Source: Picosynechococcus sp. PCC 7117
GTDB lineage: Bacteria; Cyanobacteriota; Cyanobacteriia; Cyanobacteriales; MRBY01
Direction of reading: 5' to 3'
Assembly (NCBI RefSeq): GCF_001693275.1
Contig: NZ_CP016477.1
Location: forward strand, 2,232,001 to 2,296,000
DNA: 64,000 bases
The notes beneath the pieces are model-generated. The model was given only the letters and a program-made list of their open reading frames with translations. It was not told the DNA's origin and searched no databases. Below are positions 36,054-44,191 of this stretch, piece by piece (positions within the stretch are counted from its first letter, which is position 1; every line of letters begins with the position of its first letter). The position numbers and the translations under genes were made by a program.

Positions 36054-39000
36054 ATGGCAAAGAGTACCAATTTCCAAAAAAATCTTAAAGTAATGTGCTT
36101 TAAATCTCTTATTAAAGTACTATTACTGCCCCTATCCTTTCTTGTTGCCATAGGAGATTTTTGCCGATTTGTAGTTTTGAAAAAAAATCCCAAAGAACAA
36201 CCTCTTCAAAATTCTTTCCCTACCAATCCAGTTCGGAAAAAAACACAAAAAAGAAAACATCAAACCCAGCGCTTTCTATTTAATTTTTTCGTTACATTAA
36301 TCCTGACCATCCAACTATCTGGCTTACATCTTTTATTCCACATACAGCCGGCGATCGCCTCTGGCCCCCTGAGTATTGAACCCCTCACCTGGGATATCAT
36401 CGGCCTAGATAGTAATAATCCCAATGATGGTCCCGACAAATTTCTCGTGGGCGCCAGGGTTTGCAACCTCAGTACTACGACAGCAGCCCAAAACCTCAGA
36501 ATTCGCTTTGTTCGCGAAGGTGCTTTTAATCCTCTTATCAGTGTGAGCACCACAGGACTTTACAAAGATCAATGGCTTGTGCCGAGCCTGCCTCCATCAA
36601 CTACAAGTACACCCCCCCTAAACCATCACCAACAAACAAGCAGGCCCAAAAACTGCTTCGATGCCTACTATGTTTTGACCTTAACTCGTACTTCGGATAT
36701 TTATAATCGAGTCCAACGTTACCGTATTGAAGCTTTCGCTGATAACGCTGCCACTGTCGATACCAATAGTTACCCCGATCCTTACCAAGGCACTATTAAT
36801 GAGTACGATACAGGGCACCCCCGCCAGATTTATATCGAAAAAATTCTTTCCCAAGCTCGTAATAGTGTGACTGGTTTCACTCAACTCGCTCCCGCAACGG
36901 CGGCCAGTATTTTTGGGATCAATGCCAATGATCTTGATACTGCGAGTGGTGGTGGTAGCAGCTACAGTGTGGAAGTGGGGGGAACCTATGCCTTTGAGCT
37001 CACTACTCAAACCGCAACGGCCTATCCCCAGTTAACCGTCAGTTCCGACTTTCCCAATGCTGTCTTTCAAATCCTTGATGTTCAGACAGACTACAGTAAC
37101 GTTGGCGGCAACCCTGACAATTCCAGTATCTATGCCAATGCCTGTGGTTGGATTAGTGATCCCATGGTACCGGGCTACCTAGAAAGTTCTAGTGTCTGTG
37201 AGTATTCAGCAGTTACGCCGGGTGGAACGCCGGATCAATATCCTAGTAGTGCAGGAAAAGTTGGTAACACCGTTAGAACGCGCTATCTCTTCAAGATTCT
37301 TGGGGGCAATGGTAACTACACAATTAACCACCTGATCCTTGATTTTTCTGGTGGTAGCTTTCACTACAATGGCGGCTTTGGGTCAGGTCTTGGGGTTGTC
37401 GATTTTAATGTCACAAACCCTAGCGCTGATTTAGTAATCAACAAAAGCCATATTGGCAACTTTACACCGGGAGACAACATCTATACTTTCCAAGTGACCA
37501 ACAATGGCTTGGATACAGCCCGTAGTGATCTTGTTATCACAGACACATTACCCCAAGGTTTTATTTTCAATCCTTCCAATTCCAACATTGGCGTAGAAAG
37601 TCAATCAGGGACGATTGTCGGTTGGACTTGTATCGGTGCAGGAACACGTAATATCACCTGTGCCAATCCTAATGACTTAGCAAATGGAGGAGTAACAACC
37701 TTAAGTATCCGTGTTAATGTTGCTGAAACTGCCGCAGCGAATACCTTTAACCAAGCAACAGTAAGTAGTCCAACCACCGATCCTAATCTTGCCAACAATA
37801 CAGATATTGACCCCACGAGCATTATCCAAGCCACAAATCTGAAACTCACAAAAGCAGATAGTAGTCCTGATGCGGCCGCAAATCCAGCCAGTAATAATGC
37901 CCCGGTGGTTCTCTCTGGATCTCCGATTACCTATACCTTCACTGTACAAAATCAGAGTAGCCTAACAGCGGCAGCGCCAGTGATCATTACCGATACGCTA
38001 CCGGAGGGACTTACTTTTAGCTTGGCTGATAATCCGAATATTCCTACGGTCTGGAATTGTACGATCGATGGTCAAAATCTAACCTGTACCTACGTTTCTG
38101 GTACTAATCCTATCCCTTTACCCGGCAATACAACTGCGACGGCTTTACCCTTGGTTTTTCGGGCAAATGGTGGTGTGATTACTTCGGGTACTAGCGCCGT
38201 TGTCAGAAACACAGCGACCGTTACCAGTGCCACGACAGAAGCAAATAGCAGTGATAACACCAGCAGCGATGATTTTCTGATTACATTGCCAGTTTCTGAT
38301 TTGACGATTACAAAAAATGATTTTGAGGCAGCTTTTACTTACAATCTTTCTGGTCAAACTTATACCGGAGAAAATTTAACCTATGAAATCGCTGTAAGAA
38401 ATAATGGCGTTGCACCAACTGTCGGCCCCATCGCCATCACTGAAACTTTGCCGAACAGCAATAACAATATTATTGAATTAGCTTCAACAACCTTTGCTGG
38501 AGTAGGGCCAGATGGTTCAGTTATTAACTGGACTTGTAACCAAGGGATTAATAATCCAGTTTTACCCGCAAGTGGAACAACTTGTGCTGTTGGCAATAGC
38601 GGACTTTTTACATTTGTCTATCCTGGAACTTTAAATCCTGGTCAGACTGCAACATTGCGCCTAATTGTGCGAGGAAGACAGACAAATACAGTCCCAGGGA
38701 CGAGTACTGCGCTGATTAATACGGTTGGAGTTTATAGCGCTAATGACGGGGTAACACAATCAAAGACAGCAACTGAATCTACACCTGTTTTGATTGGTAA
38801 TAATGACAAATACAACATTGGGATTCGGAAGCAATTAACTCAGATTAACGGAGTCACTCCAAGTCCTGCTTGTACTTTATCTGGTGGAACTAGCAATTAT
38901 GGAACCACCGAAAGCTGTACGGCGACAGTAAGCCCCGGCAATCCCATTCAATATACTGTTACGGTCGCTAATAATAATAACGGTGGGCCAGATGGTGTTA

Positions 39001-42000
39001 ATGTGGCTATTTCAGACTTTATCCCGCCTGAAATTAACATAACGGGGGTAACTTGTTCTGCAACTGGTAGCCAGGGCCAAACCTTAACAGTCTGTGATAA
39101 TCAAGTTGCTAATTCAGGGCGCACAAGTCCCATAGCCGTCAATTTTAATTTAGTGCCTAATACTAATCCCCCAAGATATCAAGTTGATAAAACAGCTTTT
39201 TTAAACAAAGGTACGGGGATTGTTACTTATACATTCACTGGCAGCATTAAAACTCTAGCTCAATTACAAGCATTAGGTATTGTCAACAGCAATATTGTTA
39301 ACCGAGTTAGCGCACCGAAGACTGATGGAACTTTTGTTGATACAGATTCAAATGATAATCTTTCTTCTACTTCGATTCGTTTAAATGTTACTGATCTGAG
39401 TATTACCAAAACAGATGCAGTGGATGGAACAACAGATCCTGGTACGACGAATTTCACGACTGGAGGAGAAGGTGTTTATACTCTGAGGGTGAACAATCTG
39501 GGCACTAATGCTACGGTTGATGACATCAATGTGGTAGATGATGTGCCGGATCGTTTTCAAGTACTTGAGGCATCTGGAACAAACTGGAATTGCCTGGTTG
39601 AAAATCCAACCCCTGCTAATCCTATTAGTAATCCGGCAGCAGATAGCATTAATAACAATATTGTGCGTTGCGCTCGTAGTACGGCTATGGCGGCTGGTAC
39701 TTCTAGTACGATCAGGATTCGTGTCAAGCCCATTGCTACTTGGATTCCCGCCGGAACCGAAACGTTACCACTTAGTTTTAATAATATTGCCCAGGTCACA
39801 ACAACGGGGGATACGAATACGGCGAATAATGGTTATGCACCAGGTACAACGACTGGATTAGCAGAATTTTTTGGCTATGAACAAACTCTAGTTGTGGCAC
39901 CAAATTTCGATCTCAAGGTTACGAAAAGTGTCCCTGGCGGTAGCTTTGCTATTGGACAGACGTCTTCTTATCGGTTGGATATTCTTAACAATGGCCCAAC
40001 GGAGGCGATCGCCTCGACGACAAATCCGATTACTGTAACGGATACCTTGCCGACAGGTTTTACTTTTATTTCCGGCACCGGATCCGGTTGGACTTGTACT
40101 GCTTCCGGTCAAAATGTGACTTGTACGCGAAGCAGCAACCTCGCAGCAGGCGCAACAACATCGATTAACCTAAATGTTTTCGTCGATGGTACTGCCACTA
40201 ATCCCACTTCAAATACTGCGCAAGTAAACCTAACAGGAGAACCCAGCGCCAATATTGTTTTAAATGATAATAATTCCAATAGTCGAAATCGTCATACCAT
40301 CTCAACAGCCGTTCAACAGGCCGCAGACCTCAGCATCACTAAAACATTAATTTCGACGATCACAAATACCTCTCCCCCCCCAGAAACTATTCCTGGTTTA
40401 GTTGCCGGAGAACAAGCAGTCTACGAACTAGAAATAACGAATAATGGCCTTTCTAATATTTCTGATGGCGAAGCGATCACTGTTATAGATAATTTGCCAA
40501 GCAACTTGAATTTTGTTTCCGGTTCTGGCGATGGCTTTAGTTGTAATGCCTCTGGTCAAGCTATTACTTGCACGAAAACTAACGGCCTAACAGTCGGCCA
40601 AAACGCTACGATCACTTTAGTTGTCAATGTAAATAGCGCCGCCACTGGCACTATTACGAATTTAGCTAGCGTCGATGCTGCGACCACTCCAGATCCCAAC
40701 CCCAATAATGACAATAGTAGTACAACAGATCCTGTACAAACCCGCAACCTTGATTTGGCGCTCACCAAAAGCCACCTGGCTAGTAGCTTTGCCATTGGTC
40801 ACCAAGGAACCTATAGCTTAGAAGTGAAAAATGTCGGCAATATCACCATTACAAATCCGATCACCATTACAGACACGCTTCCTCTGGAGTTGTCCTATAA
40901 CAGTGCAGTTGGTCAGGGCTGGAGCTGTAGTGTTACAACCCAAGGAAATACCAGTACCCAAGAGGTCGTCACTTGCATAAGTAATGATGATTTGGCCCCC
41001 GGTCAAACAAATACCGTTGATATTGTTGTAGATATCGGCCCAACTACACCAACAGGGACTAATTCCATCACCAACAGTGCCATCGTCACAACGCCGGGAG
41101 ATGCTGATACGAATAATAACACTGACACCGATCCCACCAGTATTACAGGCAGTGCAGATCTGTCTGTTGACAAAGCTCATAGCGGCAATTTCACAAAAGA
41201 AGCCCAAGGAGTTTATACATTGACCGTAAAAAATGAAAGCGCCAGTACAGCCGACGCAACAGGGATACAGTTAATCGATCAGTTGCCTGATGGTCTTTAT
41301 TATGTTTCGGGCACAGGCACAGATTGGACTTGTCCGCTTGTGAGCTTTACCGCCCCAGGCCCGCCAACCCCCGAAGATCTGAGGGATATTGAATGCAGTT
41401 ACAACGGAACCCTTACCCCAGGAGCCACGGCACCAACCTTGACGATTACGGTGTATGTCCAAGACACCGCCCCCAGTACTCTCGAAAATTTTGTTACAGT
41501 CTTTGGCGATCAACCCGATCCCAATGACGACAATAATACGGATTTAGACCGGACAACGATTACTGATGGTGTTGCTAACGCTCCTGATTTAATTCTTGTA
41601 AAACGTATTACTGCGGTTATCAGCGAAAACAATACTACAAATTACACTGTGTATAGGGATGATACGAGTAGTGACAGTACCGCAGCTAATGATAATGCGC
41701 CGTTTTGGCCTGGTTATAGTGCGGGCAATCAAAGTAACACCTTCACAGTGGGAGAGTTAGGCCTTGAGGCTAAACCGAATGATACAGTTGAATACACTAT
41801 TTATTTCCTCAATCAAGGCAATGCCCCGGCCAGCAATATCAAAATTTGCGATCGCCTATCCCAATACTTAGATTATTCGCCAGATGCTTACGGTTCATCT
41901 ATGGGTATTAAACTGAACTTTAACAACAGTGAAACCAATTTAACGGGCGTTGCTGATGTTGATGCGGGACAATTTTTCGGCCCTGACCTTACCCCTAGCG

Positions 42001-42155
42001 GATGTATTCGTCCAGACAACCTACAACCCATGACCGCCGCCGATAATCCAAATGGAACCCTGAGAGTTGAGCTAGCTAATGTTGACCCCGCGACTAGCCC
42101 TGCGACTCCAGCTAATTCCTATGGCTATATCCGCTTCCGGGCTCGTGTGAAATAA
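36054..42155 (+). CDS. Giant secreted protein with about ten DUF11 repeats
   Basis: 2033 residues. After a specific N-terminal domain (about 110-450), DUF11-type modules begin near residues 457, 594, 747, 920, 1112, 1284, 1424, 1566, 1700 and 1844. Each starts like ADLSITK, has a YTLxVxNxG core and an ITDTLPxG strand, then often a GxGWxCxxSGQxxTC pair of cysteines. DUF11 modules form beta-sandwich stalks in surface proteins. No LPXTG, SLH or C-terminal barrel is seen; it ends FRARVK. The N-terminus is odd: two hydrophobic segments (about 19-40 and 77-102) split by a basic stretch. HIP1 sites are very rare (three in 6.1 kb). Confidence 0.83.
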   Translation: MAKSTNFQKNLKVMCFKSLIKVLLLPLSFLVAIGDFCRFVVLKKNPKEQPLQNSFPTNPVRKKTQKRKHQTQRFLFNFFVTLILTIQLSGLHLLFHIQPAIASGPLSIEPLTWDIIGLDSNNPNDGPDKFLVGARVCNLSTTTAAQNLRIRFVREGAFNPLISVSTTGLYKDQWLVPSLPPSTTSTPPLNHHQQTSRPKNCFDAYYVLTLTRTSDIYNRVQRYRIEAFADNAATVDTNSYPDPYQGTINEYDTGHPRQIYIEKILSQARNSVTGFTQLAPATAASIFGINANDLDTASGGGSSYSVEVGGTYAFELTTQTATAYPQLTVSSDFPNAVFQILDVQTDYSNVGGNPDNSSIYANACGWISDPMVPGYLESSSVCEYSAVTPGGTPDQYPSSAGKVGNTVRTRYLFKILGGNGNYTINHLILDFSGGSFHYNGGFGSGLGVVDFNVTNPSADLVINKSHIGNFTPGDNIYTFQVTNNGLDTARSDLVITDTLPQGFIFNPSNSNIGVESQSGTIVGWTCIGAGTRNITCANPNDLANGGVTTLSIRVNVAETAAANTFNQATVSSPTTDPNLANNTDIDPTSIIQATNLKLTKADSSPDAAANPASNNAPVVLSGSPITYTFTVQNQSSLTAAAPVIITDTLPEGLTFSLADNPNIPTVWNCTIDGQNLTCTYVSGTNPIPLPGNTTATALPLVFRANGGVITSGTSAVVRNTATVTSATTEANSSDNTSSDDFLITLPVSDLTITKNDFEAAFTYNLSGQTYTGENLTYEIAVRNNGVAPTVGPIAITETLPNSNNNIIELASTTFAGVGPDGSVINWTCNQGINNPVLPASGTTCAVGNSGLFTFVYPGTLNPGQTATLRLIVRGRQTNTVPGTSTALINTVGVYSANDGVTQSKTATESTPVLIGNNDKYNIGIRKQLTQINGVTPSPACTLSGGTSNYGTTESCTATVSPGNPIQYTVTVANNNNGGPDGVNVAISDFIPPEINITGVTCSATGSQGQTLTVCDNQVANSGRTSPIAVNFNLVPNTNPPRYQVDKTAFLNKGTGIVTYTFTGSIKTLAQLQALGIVNSNIVNRVSAPKTDGTFVDTDSNDNLSSTSIRLNVTDLSITKTDAVDGTTDPGTTNFTTGGEGVYTLRVNNLGTNATVDDINVVDDVPDRFQVLEASGTNWNCLVENPTPANPISNPAADSINNNIVRCARSTAMAAGTSSTIRIRVKPIATWIPAGTETLPLSFNNIAQVTTTGDTNTANNGYAPGTTTGLAEFFGYEQTLVVAPNFDLKVTKSVPGGSFAIGQTSSYRLDILNNGPTEAIASTTNPITVTDTLPTGFTFISGTGSGWTCTASGQNVTCTRSSNLAAGATTSINLNVFVDGTATNPTSNTAQVNLTGEPSANIVLNDNNSNSRNRHTISTAVQQAADLSITKTLISTITNTSPPPETIPGLVAGEQAVYELEITNNGLSNISDGEAITVIDNLPSNLNFVSGSGDGFSCNASGQAITCTKTNGLTVGQNATITLVVNVNSAATGTITNLASVDAATTPDPNPNNDNSSTTDPVQTRNLDLALTKSHLASSFAIGHQGTYSLEVKNVGNITITNPITITDTLPLELSYNSAVGQGWSCSVTTQGNTSTQEVVTCISNDDLAPGQTNTVDIVVDIGPTTPTGTNSITNSAIVTTPGDADTNNNTDTDPTSITGSADLSVDKAHSGNFTKEAQGVYTLTVKNESASTADATGIQLIDQLPDGLYYVSGTGTDWTCPLVSFTAPGPPTPEDLRDIECSYNGTLTPGATAPTLTITVYVQDTAPSTLENFVTVFGDQPDPNDDNNTDLDRTTITDGVANAPDLILVKRITAVISENNTTNYTVYRDDTSSDSTAANDNAPFWPGYSAGNQSNTFTVGELGLEAKPNDTVEYTIYFLNQGNAPASNIKICDRLSQYLDYSPDAYGSSMGIKLNFNNSETNLTGVADVDAGQFFGPDLTPSGCIRPDNLQPMTAADNPNGTLRVELANVDPATSPATPANSYGYIRFRARVK

Positions 42156-42183
42156 TTCAGCCGCCAAAAAAGGCCCCAGCACA

Positions 42184-42222
42184 TCCTTCTCTGGGGAAGG
42201 TGGCCGAAGGCCGGAAGAGGTC
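42184..42222 (-). repeat. Inverted single copy of the 582-713 repeat family
   Basis: Read on the minus strand this gives CCTCTTCCGGCCTTCGGCCACCTTCCCCAG-like sequence, matching the unit at 662-713 closely. It lies between two convergent genes and forms hairpins (GGCCGAAGGCC core), so it may also end transcription. Confidence 0.55.
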
Positions 42223-42752
42223 TAAGGAGAAACAAACCGTTTGCGGAGTGATTCGGCCCGTTTTTTCGCTGTTTTATTCTCTGGTTCTGCTTTTAGGGCA
42301 AGTTCATAGGTTTCCAGGGCTTTCGCTGTCATTTGCTTTTTTTCGTACACATTGGCCAGATTGTTTAAAGCTGTGACGTAATCCGGGACTTCCTTTAGGG
42401 CTGCTTTGTACTGGCGAATGGCGAGGTCGTATTGTTCCTGGGCAAAATAAGCATAACCAAGGGCGTTATATACTAATGCCTGATTTTCTGGTTCCAACTC
42501 GTCTTCTACCTTCAGTGCTTTTTGGAGCAGTTGGGCCGCTTGGACGTAGAGTTTTTTGTCGAGATAGAGACTACCCAGTTCGTAATACTCCTTTGCAGTG
42601 CCAGAGCCTTGCTTGAGCTTGGTTTGTAGCTTAGAAAAGGTGTTTTCAACGCGGCGGGTCTTAATAACTTGACGGAATAGGAAAAAGGCTAATCCCCCTA
42701 GCAGAGCAACGAGGATAGACAAATAAAAGATTGGCAGAAACTCTTGATCCAT
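42222..42752 (-). CDS. ycf37: Ycf37-like TPR membrane protein
   Basis: 176 residues: one N-terminal membrane helix (about 7-27, FYLSILVALLGGLAFFLF), then three TPR repeats (AKEYYELGSLYLDKKLYVQA, ALVYNALGYAYFAQEQYDLA, VTALNNLANVYEKKQMTAKA). This size and plan match Ycf37, a thylakoid protein needed for photosystem I assembly or stability. The assignment is by architecture and memory; another small TPR membrane protein is possible. It is the only photosynthesis-type gene inside the accessory block and faces the giant DUF11 gene tail to tail. Confidence 0.65.
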   Translation of the reverse strand: MDQEFLPIFYLSILVALLGGLAFFLFRQVIKTRRVENTFSKLQTKLKQGSGTAKEYYELGSLYLDKKLYVQAAQLLQKALKVEDELEPENQALVYNALGYAYFAQEQYDLAIRQYKAALKEVPDYVTALNNLANVYEKKQMTAKALETYELALKAEPENKTAKKRAESLRKRFVSP

Positions 42753-42857
42753 AACAGGAAATGATTGATAGCAGGTTTTATAAAAAATTTTTATTGTTCC
42801 CTAAGTCTGCTGCGGCAAAATCAACAGAAACTTAAGCCCTGCTAGTGTATCAGGTCT

Positions 42858-42941
42858 TTAGGGGCGTCCCCAATGATTGATACGTTCCGTTAACCATCCG
42901 CTGCTTTGCCGTGGTTTCTTGTTGGGTTTAGCTGAGGCTTT
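42858..42941 (-). pseudogene. Decayed copy of the 3' end of a solute-binding protein gene
   Basis: On the minus strand it reads SSGWLTERINHWGRP and a stop, against NSNWLTERINYWGLPQ and a stop at the end of the intact gene at 46933. DNA such as TTGATACGTTCCGTTAACCA is shared exactly. No upstream part of the gene remains. The two copies lie 4.1 kb apart and enclose the small secreted protein gene and the second barrel gene. Confidence 0.65.
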
Positions 42942-42973
42942 GGTAATACAACTATAGATCTTAGTGAAAAGCA

Positions 42974-43009
42974 CAAAAAAAGGTGCATTACTCTTAAGCA
43001 ATACACCTT
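42974..43009 (-). terminator. Rho-independent terminator of the small secreted protein gene
   Basis: Stem AAGGTGCATT (42980-42989) with AATACACCTT (43000-43009), one G-U pair, 10-base loop; on the minus strand it is followed by seven T. It lies 57 bases past the stop of the gene at 43066-43629. Confidence 0.85.
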
Positions 43010-43065
43010 ATCTGATTAGTTTCAAATTCCTATCGACTTAATTTGTCTAGGATCACTATCAGAGA

Positions 43066-43629
43066 TTAATTAGGAGCATTACCCTCTACAAGAACAACGT
43101 CGCCAGTGCTCGGATCAAAAACAACAAAAGACTGACCACCATCGCCGATATTGTTTGCTTGAGCAATACCAGGATTAGTATCGTCGCCACCTTCAAGGAC
43201 AGGATTCGGTGCTACGTTATTTGCATTAAGTGCTTCAGAGGCAGCAATGCTGTTGACTGTAATGTCTCCAGAACCACCCAGTGCATAAGCTTCAGTCGTG
43301 GCCTGGCCAGGGCCTGCAACATCTACCAGAACAAATGTTCCACTTCCCGGAACTGGGTTCCCATTAACAACATCTTGATTTTCCTCAAGAGGATTACCCA
43401 TTCCATCTGTTGCCACTTCTTGCAGAATAACGTTTCCAATGTTGCTCCGGACAGCAACAGCAGCAGATTCCTTACCGACAGCGGCAGCAACAGAAAGGCT
43501 AGTCAGATCACCAGCATCAAAAGTGGCAGCGGCACCGGCGGCGATCCCACCTTCACCAGCTTGGGCAGTGGAAGCGAGACCGAGGGAGAGCGCACTAGCG
43601 GCGGCTAAAGCAAAAGAAAATTTTTTCAT
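43066..43629 (-). CDS. Small exported protein of unknown function
   Basis: 187 residues with a model signal peptide (MKKFSFALAAASALSLGLAS, cut at AQAGEG). The mature protein is acidic and rich in Gly, Ala, Val and Asn, with no cysteine and no motif I recognise; alternating Val/Ala strands (LTSLSVAAAVGKESAAVAVR) suggest an all-beta fold. It ends VLVEGNAPN. Lies divergent from the second barrel gene with a 560-base gap and has its own strong terminator. Could be a minor surface or pilus-like subunit, but that is only suggested by context. Confidence 0.65.
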   Translation of the reverse strand: MKKFSFALAAASALSLGLASTAQAGEGGIAAGAAATFDAGDLTSLSVAAAVGKESAAVAVRSNIGNVILQEVATDGMGNPLEENQDVVNGNPVPGSGTFVLVDVAGPGQATTEAYALGGSGDITVNSIAASEALNANNVAPNPVLEGGDDTNPGIAQANNIGDGGQSFVVFDPSTGDVVLVEGNAPN

Positions 43630-43672
43630 GGATTTAGGATATTTCTAAGTTGAGTTGATTGTTTTGTCATGC

Positions 43673-43711
43673 CTAGCAGTGACCTAATTGATAGGAAAAA
43701 ATCACTGCTAG
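43673..43711. promoter_or_regulatory. Perfect 10-bp inverted repeat upstream of the small exported protein gene
   Basis: CTAGCAGTGA (43673-43682) and TCACTGCTAG (43702-43711) with a 19-base spacer, 44 bases before the ATG of the minus-strand gene. It could be a 5'-leader hairpin or a dyad operator. Confidence 0.45.
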
Positions 43712-43790
43712 TTCTGAAGACGTAAATATATGAGCAGAAAAGCGAACAATAAAGGATAAAGTATCTAAAAGCCATCACGACTTTTAGCAT

Positions 43791-43988
43791 TTAATCTTGT
43801 CCTCTTAGACAATATACCCATTTATCATAAAAATACAACAGCATTTGAGCTTGGTGTTCATATCTTAAATTTTTGTCTTTCCCAAAAAAATGATTTCTTG
43901 CTGTGAGTCCATCTAAGATATTGCTTTTTTCAGCAAATTTAGCTATCTTCTGGCGAGAGACATCATTGATACTGTTGTTTTGATAAGG
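43791..43988 (-). pseudogene. Start-less 65-codon gene remnant
   Basis: Open from just after a stop codon (43989-43991) to TAA at 43791-43793 with no ATG, GTG or TTG at a useful place. The translation looks like real protein: NDVSRQKIAKFAEKSNIL, DGLTARNHFFGKDKNLRY, EHQAQMLLYFYDKWVYC. I do not recognise it. It resembles the C-terminal end of a larger lost gene. Confidence 0.4.
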
Positions 43989-44191
43989 TTAGCTTGTCGA
44001 TAACTCAAATTTAACATTGTGAAATATTATCGAGTAATCTCTGCCTTGAATTTTATCGATTGGCACAGCAAAATGGTGTTGAGCTAAAAGCAAAGCCCAA
44101 CTTCAGGCCCAGTTGTATTGCGCCGTGCTACTTTTGTGTTTCTGTTGTAGATCTTTCTAGTGACCATCTATTTTTTACAATCCACAGCAAA

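Larger units (their letters stand above)
43630..44191. other. AT-rich divergent intergenic region
   Basis: About 560 bases between two genes for exported proteins. It contains a 10-bp perfect inverted repeat (43673-43711) and a 65-codon gene remnant on the minus strand (43791-43988). No HIP1 site. The promoters of both flanking genes must lie here; I see no clear consensus pair. Confidence 0.5.
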
